Notes: a model not told the origin generated them from the letters alone. A stretch of DNA of 19,167 nucleotides from Methanobacteriota archaeon (GCA_003230355.1 QIDD01000001.1:1-19167), one strand, 5' to 3'; positions 7,601-15,034 are shown, counted from the stretch's first letter. Numbers and translations are program-made.

Positions 7601-7993
7601 GTGGGGTCAACAAAATTGAAAACAATAATGGTCGTAGACGACGATGAAGAACTGAGATCGGTTATTAAAACCATTCTAACCAGAGTGGGTCACATGGTTG
7701 TGGAAGCGGAGTCAGGGGAACGATGCATTGAACTGCTCAAAAGCGGTGAAAGACCTGATCTCATATTGCTCGACGTAATGATGCCTGATATGGATGGATG
7801 GGAGACCTGCAAAATAATCAAAGAAGACGAGGACCTAAAAGACATAACAGTTGCAATGCTCACACTCAAATCACAGGAACACGACAAGATAGAGAGTCTC
7901 GGCCTTGCCACTGCAGACTGGCATATTGACAAGCCAATTAATAAAACACGCTTTGTCAAAACCGTGAAATGGCTCCTCGGCGAGCGGGTTTAA
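7601..7993 (+). CDS. Stand-alone CheY-like response regulator receiver
   Basis: A 130-aa single-domain receiver. Acidic pocket residues D13-D15 lie in VVDDDEE, the phospho-acceptor is D58 in LILLDVMMPDMDGW, the switch threonine is T88 in AMLTLKS, and the conserved lysine K111 is in HIDKPI. There is no output domain, so it probably signals by protein contact. Start choice: GTG 7601 fits a leaderless transcript from the TATA box at 7573, while TTG 7616 would give the common MKTIMVVDDD start. No histidine kinase lies in the window. Its 3' end overlaps the oppositely oriented Roadblock-type gene by four bases. Confidence 0.9.
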   Translation: MGSTKLKTIMVVDDDEELRSVIKTILTRVGHMVVEAESGERCIELLKSGERPDLILLDVMMPDMDGWETCKIIKEDEDLKDITVAMLTLKSQEHDKIESLGLATADWHIDKPINKTRFVKTVKWLLGERV

Positions 7994-8715
7994 ACCGATT
8001 CAGAAGATTCCTTATCCGCGTCTTTAATATGGATTATCTCGTCAATCGCCCTGTCAGCGATGTTCCCGCCTGCTGTATCCTTCAGCGTTTCAAGCATGGA
8101 CAGCAGTATATCTTCAAGTCCTGCCACAAGGTCATCATAAGATACCAGCTTTGAGTTCGATTTTAGTCTGTCCATTTCAGGCAGCCCGTCATCTTGAAAT
8201 TCAACGGATTTCAATAGAAGGGGATGGTCCCCACGCACCTCATGGAATTTGCTGTTAAACATGGAAGCAGCTTGAGAGCCGAATATCTCGGAGAGCTTGT
8301 CGGCTGGAACACTGAAAAGCATGGTATAGCGCTCGATTATCTGCGCCACCTTAAGGGGATCGATTTTTGCAATCCTTGGAGGAAGACGCTCATGCTTCAC
8401 CTTTGAAGTTGCTGCCCGTGACACGAGCTTTAAGAGCGGGAGGTTGATGTTTTTATCGGTAACTACAACAAGGAGCCGGTTGTTCACAGTCATGACCACA
8501 AGCTTCATATCCTCGGCGTCAACGATTATTCGCTCAAACTCGCGGGTGGACTTCATCACATCAGAAACATAGTTTAGAAGCTTCGAAATCTTACCTGCCT
8601 TTTCAGACAGGTCCTCAGGCAGATCCTCAGCGGCGACTCCTCCCTTTTCATCGATTACAAAGGAACCCCTGATTCCGCTCATAATATTTTTTAGCTCCTC
8701 AAGGGTTGCCTTCAA
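7990..8715 (-). CDS. Roadblock/LC7-like protein with unrecognised C-terminal domain (paralog 1)
   Basis: About 241 aa. The N-terminal ~105 residues look like a Roadblock/LC7 fold: LEELKNIMSGIRGSFVIDE with the alternating strand pattern, then V-V-V-T-D-K-N-I-N-L-P-L-L-K-L-V. The C-terminal ~125 residues form a helical region (L-F-S ... I-F-G-S-Q-A-A ... D-D-G-L-P-E ... G-L-E-D-I-L-L-S-M-L-E) that I do not recognise. The same architecture recurs in the gene ending at 9158. GTG at 8724 is possible, but GGAGG lies only one base before it. The TTG at 8715 has that site ten bases upstream and aligns with the MKEILLEL start of the paralog, so I prefer it. Roadblock proteins dimerise and often regulate small GTPases; none is nearby. 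Confidence 0.7.
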   Translation of the reverse strand: MKATLEELKNIMSGIRGSFVIDEKGGVAAEDLPEDLSEKAGKISKLLNYVSDVMKSTREFERIIVDAEDMKLVVMTVNNRLLVVVTDKNINLPLLKLVSRAATSKVKHERLPPRIAKIDPLKVAQIIERYTMLFSVPADKLSEIFGSQAASMFNSKFHEVRGDHPLLLKSVEFQDDGLPEMDRLKSNSKLVSYDDLVAGLEDILLSMLETLKDTAGGNIADRAIDEIIHIKDADKESSESV

Positions 8716-8740
8716 AATTATCACGCCTCCAAAGATACTC

Positions 8741-8750
8741 TAAATTTATC
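8741..8750 (-). promoter_or_regulatory. Putative TATA box of Roadblock paralog 1
   Basis: On the minus strand GATAAATTTA lies about 25-35 bases before the preferred TTG start at 8715. Another AT-rich element at about 8847-8863 (TTTATTTAAATTTT on the plus strand) could also serve. The 198-base gap 8725-8922 holds nothing else I recognise. Confidence 0.35.
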
Positions 8751-8922
8751 CGCCACAGTTATTAAAGCTTTGTCCAAACAAGAAGACCAATATCTTCTCT
8801 CAAACTTAGGTTCCACGAACAGATATAATGCCTGAGAGGTATTAATAGTTTATTTAAATTTTCTTTGATGGGCTTATGTTTCAAACTGCTTTTTCTCAGG
8901 ATAAGATTATGGTTATGTTCAT

Positions 8923-9108
8923 TTATTTATTTCTTCTGAGGAACCCCAAGACGACCAAGATAATGCCTGCAATCAGAGAATAGTTAGTGATATTGTTGAG
9001 AGTTGTCATTTCCTGAGGGCCAAAATTAAGTGCCGCCCCAACCCCTATAACGACCACTTTGACGACAATCGAAAGAAGAATTAATATTACACCGAACAAC
9101 AAGCTCAT
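8923..9108 (-). CDS. Small two-helix membrane protein
   Basis: A 61-aa protein with two hydrophobic helices (about residues 3-26 and 42-56) joined by a short polar loop (NFGPQEMTTLNN), ending in R-R-N-K, which suggests a cytoplasmic C-terminus. A GAGG lies four bases before the ATG, and a TATA-like element follows upstream, which supports it being real despite its size. No family is recognised. It sits between the two Roadblock paralogs, so a role as a membrane tether or partner is possible but unproven. Confidence 0.6.
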   Translation of the reverse strand: MSLLFGVILILLSIVVKVVVIGVGAALNFGPQEMTTLNNITNYSLIAGIILVVLGFLRRNK

Positions 9109-9145
9109 AGAACCTCAAACTCTCCTCAATATAGATTTTCTGCCC

Positions 9146-9155
9146 ATATAAATAA
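9146..9155 (-). promoter_or_regulatory. Putative TATA box of the 61-aa membrane protein gene
   Basis: On the minus strand TTATTTATAT lies about 40 bases before the ATG at 9108, immediately after the end of Roadblock paralog 2. It predicts a leader of about 17 bases that contains the GAGG site at 9113-9116. Confidence 0.45.
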
Positions 9156-9157
9156 TT

Positions 9158-9883
9158 CTAGCTCACTTGCCGTCCTCTGATCTTCTCTATTTCTTCAAGC
9201 GCCCGCTCCCGTTGTTTTGGGCCTGCCACACGCTGGACGGATTCGAGCATGGATTCAAGCAGCCCCTCCAGCCCAGATGTGAGATCCTCCTTTGACTTTA
9301 TGTTTTCAGCGTTTTTTCGCAGGACTGCGATATCTGGTTTTCCGTCTGGCCCGAAGGAAAGCTCTGAAAAAAGCGTGGCATGGCTGTTTCGAACTGCTAC
9401 CGAGCCCTCGTCGAAGTGTGTTGCTGACTTGGGTCCGATGATGTTTGCAAGTCTTTTTGCAGCCTCAGAAAAGAGCTGGTCGTAGAATGAGACAAGTTCC
9501 TCTCCGAAGGCTTGATCTTTCTTCTGCGCAGGAGCAGGGGTTTTGGCTTTTTTCAGCTTTACACTGGCCATGTTTGACATGAGCTGAAACAGGGGCGGGT
9601 TAATCGTTTTTTCAGCAACAACTACAAGTACATTATCTCCCGTAGGAATAGATATGAACTTGGCGTTTTCAGAGTCAACGGTGAGCTTGTCAACAGAGCG
9701 CGTGGCCTTGATTACATTTGTTACGTGGTGAAGGCTTTTAGACACCTTGATGGCAGGATCGCCTAAAAGCTCCGGCACATCTTCAGCGATGATTTCACCC
9801 TCCTCATTAAGTACAAAGGAGCCTACAATCCCGCTCATGCTTTCCCTGAGCTCTAAGAGGATTTCCTTCATTTTCCATTCCAT
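9158..9883 (-). CDS. Roadblock/LC7-like protein with unrecognised C-terminal domain (paralog 2)
   Basis: A 241-aa paralog of the gene ending at 7990. Matching blocks are ESMSGIVGSFVLNEEGEIIAEDVPE, T-R-S-V-D-K-L-T-V-D-S-E, V-L-V-V-V-A-E-K-T-I-N-P-P-L-F-Q-L, and in the C-terminus I-I-G-P-K-S-A, F-G-P-D-G-K-P-D and G-L-E-G-L-L-E-S-M-L-E-S. A proline/alanine/lysine linker (KKAKTPAPAQKK) separates the two domains. ATG at 9883 is used here, but the ATG at 9871 (MKEILLEL) aligns with the paralog start and may be the true one. It starts 12 bases after the 97-codon membrane gene, so the two are probably co-transcribed. Confidence 0.7.
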   Translation of the reverse strand: MEWKMKEILLELRESMSGIVGSFVLNEEGEIIAEDVPELLGDPAIKVSKSLHHVTNVIKATRSVDKLTVDSENAKFISIPTGDNVLVVVAEKTINPPLFQLMSNMASVKLKKAKTPAPAQKKDQAFGEELVSFYDQLFSEAAKRLANIIGPKSATHFDEGSVAVRNSHATLFSELSFGPDGKPDIAVLRKNAENIKSKEDLTSGLEGLLESMLESVQRVAGPKQRERALEEIEKIRGRQVS

Positions 9884-9895
9884 CCTAGGCTTGGT

Positions 9896-10183
9896 TTATT
9901 TCACCTTGTCATATTGGAGTTTGAGTCCATTGACCAGAAACAGCGCTGAGAGGATCATAAAGAATAGAACCGCTTTCAATGCATCTCCGTCGGCAAGTTC
10001 ATACGCCCCTCCTGCAAGGGCAGCTACAAAGAGCAGTATAACACCAAGTCCCACGTGCTTCCATACATTGGCAAGCTCTGAACCTGCTAGAGCAGACCTA
10101 AGCTCATTCGCATAATAGGCGCTTACCGCAGTAACAATCAAAACAACCGTTCCCAAAACATAGGTTATTACATCAACTACCAT
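9896..10183 (-). CDS. Small membrane protein, three or four helices
   Basis: About 95 aa from ATG at 10183, with GGAGG seven bases upstream (10191-10195); a TTG at 10189 is less likely because it falls within three bases of that site. Hydrophobic segments lie near residues 3-22, 46-62 and 70-85, between short charged loops, ending in Q-Y-D-K-V-K. No family is recognised. It directly precedes Roadblock paralog 2 in the same direction, echoing the pairing of the other small membrane protein with paralog 1. Confidence 0.65.
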   Translation of the reverse strand: MVVDVITYVLGTVVLIVTAVSAYYANELRSALAGSELANVWKHVGLGVILLFVAALAGGAYELADGDALKAVLFFMILSALFLVNGLKLQYDKVK

Positions 10184-10221
10184 CCACAAACCTCCATCGT
10201 TTTATACCATCTGCCAGAGAT

Positions 10222-10237
10222 GATTAATAAATCTTTT
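10222..10237 (-). promoter_or_regulatory. Putative TATA box before the 95-aa membrane gene
   Basis: AAAAGATTTATTAATC on the minus strand is a good TATA element about 45 bases before the ATG at 10183. It would start transcription near 10203, just upstream of the GGAGG site, and could drive the membrane gene together with Roadblock paralog 2. Confidence 0.5.
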
Positions 10238-10251
10238 CTTAAAAGTCACCT

Positions 10252-11130
10252 TCACCCCTCGCTAACAGATATCTTCTTTTCAAAGGGAAAGCCTAAGTCT
10301 GATTCAAAAACAGAATCAATAGTTGTTTCCACAAGTTCGCTAGTACCTTTTTTCAAAGGCTTCACATAGACGTCGATTTCAAAGAGCACAGACTCAGAGA
10401 GCCGCGACGGAGTGATAAAAAGGTCAAGCTCTTTAAAGCGCTTCTTCTTTTTAAGCGCCCTGAGAATCTCACGCTTAAAGCTGCGGGACTGCTTGCTAAG
10501 CTCACGTTCTGAGGGCAAGTTGAAACTCTGAAGAACTACACTGGTAAATTCATCATCTGGGTCTTTGAGTCCTAATTTTTTAAGCAGCGCCGCCCGGTCA
10601 ACAACAGGGTCTTCAGTCTTCTCCTCAGACGTACTGGGTTCTTCCTTTTCGATTTTTGCTTCGCTCTCTCTTTTTGCAGCCTCTCTCTCTGTCTCCTCCT
10701 CTTTTCTTTGCTCCTCCAGCTCTTGTTTCTTCACCCTGCCAGCCTCAATTCCGGCCATGATTTCATCGACAGGCACGAGAAGCGCCGCGCTGTTCTCCTC
10801 AACAGCATATTGAAGCTGGATCTCATTAAACTCGTAGAGATCCACAATCCCCTCACACTCCCAGGCACTGCGCACAGCCTCCAAACCTTGAGCGCCCACA
10901 ACAGTCTCAAGACCAACATACCCCGCGCCCACAAGAGATCCCGAGCACAAAAGCAGATACCCATCCTCAAGCCCCGCGTCTATTTCAACTGTTACACGGA
11001 TGTAACCGGTGAAAAGCCTCGCTGCAAGCTCACTCAAAATCTCGTCAAGAGAAGTGTTCTTTGTGGACAAGAGCGCCCGGCCCTCATCAGACCTGGTAAA
11101 CCTGTAAGACGCTCCCTTGGGAAGTCTCAT
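10252..11130 (-). CDS. DUF2226/PATAN-like protein with a charged linker
   Basis: A 292-aa soluble protein. Residues ~25-115 contain a pattern like PATAN/DUF4388 or archaeal DUF2226 domains: L-F-T-G-Y-I-R-V, G-Y-L-L-L-C-S-G-S-L-V-G-A-G-Y, then an A-W-E-C-E-G segment. Residues ~130-175 are a highly charged E/K/R linker, likely a long helix or disordered. The C-terminal ~110 residues begin RAALLKKLGLKDPDDEF and are alpha/beta with many lysines. These names are by resemblance only. Such proteins accompany Roadblock or receiver modules in archaea and bacteria. The ATG at 11130 has GGAGGT about seven bases upstream. It starts 17 bases after the stand-alone Roadblock gene, so the two form an operon. 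Confidence 0.65.
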   Translation of the reverse strand: MRLPKGASYRFTRSDEGRALLSTKNTSLDEILSELAARLFTGYIRVTVEIDAGLEDGYLLLCSGSLVGAGYVGLETVVGAQGLEAVRSAWECEGIVDLYEFNEIQLQYAVEENSAALLVPVDEIMAGIEAGRVKKQELEEQRKEEETEREAAKRESEAKIEKEEPSTSEEKTEDPVVDRAALLKKLGLKDPDDEFTSVVLQSFNLPSERELSKQSRSFKREILRALKKKKRFKELDLFITPSRLSESVLFEIDVYVKPLKKGTSELVETTIDSVFESDLGFPFEKKISVSEG

Positions 11131-11147
11131 GCCCCGGACCTCCCTCC

Positions 11148-11510
11148 TCAGACAACTTCAGAAAGCTTGGACGCCAGATCCATCGCTTCTTTACTAATCA
11201 AATCAACGCTCACATTGGATGCGGTGGAAAGCCCTACATACACAGGCCCGCTATTTATTGAAATAATCTTATAATCTGAGCCTTCGACAACGATCTTTTC
11301 AAGCCGCCCAAGTTTAAGCTCACTGTCAAGCTGCACCCCAACGCCAGCAGAGAAAATTGTAATCGCACCCAGCTCCTCTTCATTTACATTACCAGAAACA
11401 TCAGATGCAAGAATCGCTCCGTCTGACGAGGTTATGACGCATCCTTCCACGCCAGAAATCTTTCTGAAATCGCCCACAAACCGTTTGAGTAGTATATCCA
11501 GCTCTGCCAC
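11148..11510 (-). CDS. Roadblock/LC7 domain protein, stand-alone
   Basis: A 120-aa protein that is a single Roadblock/LC7 domain: an N-terminal helix, then V-E-G-C-V-I-T-S-S-D-G-A-I-L-A-S-D-V, a central helix, K-I-V-V-E-G-S-D-Y-K-I-I-S-I-N, and a last helix. It resembles MglB-type proteins, which form dimers that regulate Ras-like GTPases at the membrane. No such GTPase is in the window. The start is GTG at 11510 with GGAGG six bases upstream, and a strong TATA box precedes it. It leads the minus-strand cluster and is probably co-transcribed with the 292-aa protein. Confidence 0.85.
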   Translation of the reverse strand: MAELDILLKRFVGDFRKISGVEGCVITSSDGAILASDVSGNVNEEELGAITIFSAGVGVQLDSELKLGRLEKIVVEGSDYKIISINSGPVYVGLSTASNVSVDLISKEAMDLASKLSEVV

Positions 11511-11538
11511 AGAAATCCTCCACTTTAGACTGGCATCT

Positions 11539-11550
11539 CTATATATAAAA
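11539..11550 (-). promoter_or_regulatory. TATA box of the Roadblock operon
   Basis: TTTTATATATAG on the minus strand is a near-ideal archaeal TATA element about 30 bases before the GTG at 11510. The predicted leader is very short and would barely include the GGAGG at 11517-11521. Confidence 0.6.
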
Positions 11551-11688
11551 CCTTTTTGGACTATTGGAGTGTCTCGTTAAGTGGAATTTTCCGATGACTT
11601 TTTGCTGGGAAGGCACTTTTTGGAGGTGTTTTATGCAAAGAGATGGTGTACAAAAACTTTAAATGGAAGTATTCTGGAAGGAGGCCCA

Positions 11689-12051
11689 ATGGCCGGTAAT
11701 GAAACGCTCTCGTCAGAGTCGCATGCAAAGGGGGCCATTTGCTACATCCCCTTCGCAGGCTGGATAATAAGCCTTTTTTTCATTCTCACCGAGAGGGAGG
11801 ACCGTTATGTCCGGTTCAATGCCCTTCAAAGCATGATGCTCCTATTTCTATACATCGGCCTGAGAATTATTTTAGGATTACTAATCGGATTTTTCGCAAG
11901 TACAGATATTGCAGTAACCATTCTCACCACAACTGACAGGCTGATATCCCCAGTCTATTTCATAGCCTCAATCATCCTGATCTATAAAAGCTATCTCGGC
12001 GTGAAAGTGCTTCTCCCTAAAATCGGGTCTGTCGCTGAAGAAGAGGTTTAA
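11689..12051 (+). CDS. Small membrane protein, DUF4870-like
   Basis: About 120 aa from the ATG at 11689, which has GGAGG at 11680-11684. The reading frame stays open upstream to 11581, but that extension contains no ribosome site and its translation looks non-protein-like. The protein begins with a polar tail and H-A-K-G-A-I-C-Y-I-P-F-A-G-W-I-I-S, followed by E-R-E-D-R-Y-V-R-F-N-A-L-Q-S and two more hydrophobic segments. The R-F-N-A-x-Q-S motif after the first helix is typical of the DUF4870/Tic20-like family of small membrane proteins of unknown function. A TATA-like CTTTAAAT lies at 11657-11664. It is convergent with cdhE, 15 bases away. Confidence 0.75.
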   Translation: MAGNETLSSESHAKGAICYIPFAGWIISLFFILTEREDRYVRFNALQSMMLLFLYIGLRIILGLLIGFFASTDIAVTILTTTDRLISPVYFIASIILIYKSYLGVKVLLPKIGSVAEEEV

Positions 12052-12054
12052 ACT

Positions 12055-12071
12055 AAAAAAAGCCTTTCAGG
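12055..12071 (-). terminator. Hairpin plus T-tract terminator after cdhE
   Basis: On the minus strand, GCCT-GAA-AGGC is followed directly by seven T residues (12061-12055). The hairpin overlaps the TGA stop of cdhE. The stem is only four pairs, so the T-tract alone, which suffices in many archaea, may do the work. Confidence 0.45.
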
Positions 12072-13464
12072 CAATCGGGGTTTTCTGCAAAAACCCAGGG
12101 ATCATAGATGAGTCTTTAGGGCCAACGATTATTTCCCAGCCTGTTGCATCTTCAAGCTCGCCTTTGATACGCGCCGTAACACCTGGTATCACCAGCTTTC
12201 GATGTTTGACCAAGTCTTCGATCCCTGATTTTGAGAAGATGTCCTGGATAACTTCAGGCGTGATCTTCTTGCCAGCCATTGAAACCTCAACTGCCAGCCC
12301 CTCAGTGTCTGCAACAAGTATGTATGCAGGTATCTTGGCAGCTTCAAGATCGCTTGCCACCGTGAAATATGTGAGGGCGAAGTTGGTTGTGAGAAAGACG
12401 GGCGATTTTTCATCCGGCGTGCCTACCACATAGAGTTTGGATTCAACCGACACCGGTACACGGGGGTCAGTGTAGATGTTGAGCCGAAGGTTAAGCAGCG
12501 GCATGTTCTGCCACATCTCTGTTGAATGAATTATGAGGGCGTCGCAGAAGCGCAGCAGCTGCGAAGCAGCTATTGTTGCTTCTTCAAAACCGGCGTCAAC
12601 CTCTGACTCAGCACCTATCCAGGCAACCATTGGAACACCAAGAATTGGATACATTGCTTCGGCAAGCTCTTCTTCAACCGCAAGCCGCCTGAGTATTACC
12701 AGGTTATTGATAGTTTCTGCCAGGCCATCTCCTACGGTGTTTGTGCCGATGTCAAGCACAATGTCGCTAACGCCTGCTGAGCGGATGTTTCTCGAAAGTT
12801 TTAGAAGTCCCTCCACGTCGCCGGGAAGCGATGCAACAACTGGACAGTTGTTTTTCAAAGCCACATCTGCAATTTTCTCCCAGTTATCAGGTGTTGCTGC
12901 AAAGAGCAGCGGCCGCTTGTCAAGGGCGATTTCAGCACCTACCTCAAGCACTTCAGGGTCATAGGAGCAAAGGATGAGCGGCAGCTCAGTTGCCTCGGTA
13001 GCAGCCAAAACAGCCTCGCCAAAGGATGCAGCGTCACCGGTCTTACAACGAATCGCAACGCCGTCAAGCTTAAGTTTGCGCCCTATCTTATCCACTCCAA
13101 AGTCTTCGATAGCGGATACGCGCTTTTTAATCTCATCAGCAGGAAGCGAATCATCAACATCATAGAACAGCCCTGTCTGATTGAAATATGTGAGTTCATG
13201 GCGATAGATCACTTCTTCGCCGCCGAGCTTGATCGCCTTTTCACCGCTGCCCACAACAACCTCTCTTACAGGCGGGGAGAGAAGCTTTAAAAGCGCAGTT
13301 TTTTTTGTACTGTACTGGGCCTCGTCCAGAGGCGGACAGTCAGCAGGCGTCATCTCTCTTTCAATAAGCTTTGACGCAAAGGCCATACAGGTGTCAACAC
13401 CGCATTTCTTACAGTTTATTCCAGGCAGTGCCTTATACACATCCATTGGTGAAAGTCTAGCCAA
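12067..13464 (-). CDS. cdhE: Acetyl-CoA decarbonylase/synthase gamma subunit (corrinoid Fe-S protein, large)
   Basis: A 465-aa protein. The N-terminal 4Fe-4S motif has C18, C21, C26 and C43 in the arrangement usual for CdhE/AcsC. A TIM-barrel domain follows, including V-L-D-I-G-T-N-T-V-G-D-G-L, and then a C-terminal cobamide-binding domain. In the Wood-Ljungdahl pathway the large subunit, with CdhD, carries the methyl group on a corrinoid from methyl-tetrahydropterin to the acetyl-CoA synthase. The start is TTG at 13464. The ribosome site GAGGTG is formed by the last codons of the biotin carboxylase gene three bases upstream, so the two genes are tightly coupled. No other CODH/ACS subunit lies in the window. 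Confidence 0.93.
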   Translation of the reverse strand: MARLSPMDVYKALPGINCKKCGVDTCMAFASKLIEREMTPADCPPLDEAQYSTKKTALLKLLSPPVREVVVGSGEKAIKLGGEEVIYRHELTYFNQTGLFYDVDDSLPADEIKKRVSAIEDFGVDKIGRKLKLDGVAIRCKTGDAASFGEAVLAATEATELPLILCSYDPEVLEVGAEIALDKRPLLFAATPDNWEKIADVALKNNCPVVASLPGDVEGLLKLSRNIRSAGVSDIVLDIGTNTVGDGLAETINNLVILRRLAVEEELAEAMYPILGVPMVAWIGAESEVDAGFEEATIAASQLLRFCDALIIHSTEMWQNMPLLNLRLNIYTDPRVPVSVESKLYVVGTPDEKSPVFLTTNFALTYFTVASDLEAAKIPAYILVADTEGLAVEVSMAGKKITPEVIQDIFSKSGIEDLVKHRKLVIPGVTARIKGELEDATGWEIIVGPKDSSMIPGFLQKTPIA

Positions 13465-13467
13465 AAA

Positions 13468-14946
13468 TTACACCTCTCTTTGTTTCTTATGAAGTTCAAC
13501 ATATGAGTTGACAGCACTCGCAATAGCGGCCGTCTTCTTCTGATCCCGAAATATCTGTGAAAGACCTAGAAGATGAAGCTCCTCATATTCGATCAACTTT
13601 TTCATCTCCTCTAATATATTATTATCCTCTATAAAGTTGGTGGAAAGGTCGCCTTTTTTGAAGGCCTCGCTTGTGATAACTGCCATGTGAAGCGGCATAT
13701 TTGTAACGATACCCAGGATAATGTAGTCGTAGAGAGCCCGTTTCATCCGCGAAACCGCGTCGATTCGGTTGCGGTCCCAGACAACGAGCTTTGCAACCAT
13801 GGAATCGTAGAAGGGCGGGATTGTGTAGCCCATGTGTATTCCGGAATCAACGCGCACACCTGGTCCGCCGGGAGACCTGTACCTTTTGATCTTGCCTGTG
13901 GCAGGTCTGAAATCATGGAGCGGATCTTCAGCATTTATCCTGCACTCAATCGACCAACCCCTGGGTACAATATCCTCCTGCCGATATGACAGCCCCTCGC
14001 CGGAAGCGATTTTTAGCTGCTCCTTTACAATATCGATTCCTGTTATCATCTCAGTTACTGCGTGCTCAACTTGCAGCCGGGTGTTCATCTCGATGAAATA
14101 GAACTCGCCCTTGGAATAGACAAATTCCACTGTGCCTGCGTTCGTGTAATTAATCGCCTCGCCCGCGCTTATTGCAGCAGTTGTGAGCCTATCCCGAACC
14201 TCAGGCGTTACAACGGGTGAAGGCGCTTCTTCGATCACCTTTTGATAGCGCCGTTGAATCGAGCACTCACGCTCATAGGCATGGATTAAACGCTCACCGT
14301 CTCCGAGGATCTGAACCTCAATATGCCTCGGCTTTTCAAGATATTTTTCGATCAGAATCGCAGGATTGCCGAATGCTGATTCAGCGATTGATCTGGAGGA
14401 CGCGTAGAAGCTGATAAGCTCATCATCATCGTTTGCAACTTTCATCCCGATGCCCCCGCCGCCTGCTGACGCCTTGATAAGCACCGGATACCTCACCTGT
14501 CTGGCAACCTCAAGCGCGTCATCCGCCGATTTCACCTCGCCCTCGCTTCCCGGAACCAGCGGCACACCCGCGTCTTTCATAATCTGTTTGGCAGTGATCT
14601 TGTCCCCCATCTCACGTATAGCCTCCGGCGAGGGTCCGATAAATGTGATGCCTGCCTTTTTACACTGCTCGGCAAACACCGGGTTTTCAGCGAGAAAACC
14701 GTAGCCAGGGTGAATGGCGTCGGCCCCTGCCTTCAGCGCGGTTTCAATGATTTTCTCCATCACAAGATAGCTCTTTGACGCAGGCCCTTCGCCGATGAAA
14801 AACGCTTCGTCTGCATAGAGTTTGAAATAGGCATCCCGGTCTGCCTCGGAATAGACTGCTACATTATTAATTTCAAGCTCTCGCGCCGCCCGCATCACTC
14901 GCACCGCGATTTCGCCGCGATTCGCTACAAGGATTTTCTCAAACAT
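13468..14946 (-). CDS. pycA: Biotin carboxylase subunit (pyruvate or acyl-CoA carboxylase)
   Basis: A 492-aa ATP-grasp biotin carboxylase. It opens FEKILVANRGEIAVRVMRAA, has IHPGYGFLAENPVFAE, the glycine-rich ATP loop KASAGGGGIGMK, ERECSIQRRYQKVIEEAPSP, and the MNTRLQVEHAVTE metal/catalytic segment. It has no biotinyl domain, as in archaeal PycA and bacterial AccC, so the carboxyltransferase and biotin carrier must be encoded elsewhere. The product would be carboxybiotin for oxaloacetate or malonyl-/methylmalonyl-CoA formation. PycA is my preference because the neighbour cdhE feeds acetyl-CoA to pyruvate, but AccC cannot be excluded. The ATG at 14946 has GAGG about seven bases upstream; the TTG one codon earlier is less likely. 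Confidence 0.9.
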   Translation of the reverse strand: MFEKILVANRGEIAVRVMRAARELEINNVAVYSEADRDAYFKLYADEAFFIGEGPASKSYLVMEKIIETALKAGADAIHPGYGFLAENPVFAEQCKKAGITFIGPSPEAIREMGDKITAKQIMKDAGVPLVPGSEGEVKSADDALEVARQVRYPVLIKASAGGGGIGMKVANDDDELISFYASSRSIAESAFGNPAILIEKYLEKPRHIEVQILGDGERLIHAYERECSIQRRYQKVIEEAPSPVVTPEVRDRLTTAAISAGEAINYTNAGTVEFVYSKGEFYFIEMNTRLQVEHAVTEMITGIDIVKEQLKIASGEGLSYRQEDIVPRGWSIECRINAEDPLHDFRPATGKIKRYRSPGGPGVRVDSGIHMGYTIPPFYDSMVAKLVVWDRNRIDAVSRMKRALYDYIILGIVTNMPLHMAVITSEAFKKGDLSTNFIEDNNILEEMKKLIEYEELHLLGLSQIFRDQKKTAAIASAVNSYVELHKKQREV

Positions 14947-14970
14947 CAAGCCTCTACTCGTATCTGAGAT

Positions 14971-14979
14971 TGATAAAGT
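14971..14979 (-). promoter_or_regulatory. Putative TATA box of the pycA-cdhE operon
   Basis: ACTTTATCA on the minus strand is about 25-33 bases before the ATG at 14946, giving a message with almost no leader. Confidence 0.4.
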
Positions 14980-15034
14980 TTTTGAACGACTTACATCACA
15001 ACGTGGGTTGTTTGGAGGTGCATTTTTTTAGAAA

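Noticed and set aside
10708..11274. 188-codon plus-strand frame opposite the 292-aa and Roadblock genes
   Set aside because: No domain or ribosome site, and it spans two well-supported minus-strand genes.
11581..11688. 36-codon upstream extension of the DUF4870-like gene
   Set aside because: No ribosome site, and the GGAGG at 11680-11684 points to the ATG at 11689.
12533..12964. 143-codon plus-strand frame opposite cdhE
   Set aside because: It is Ser/Ala/Pro-rich with no motifs and lies entirely antisense to a strongly supported gene.
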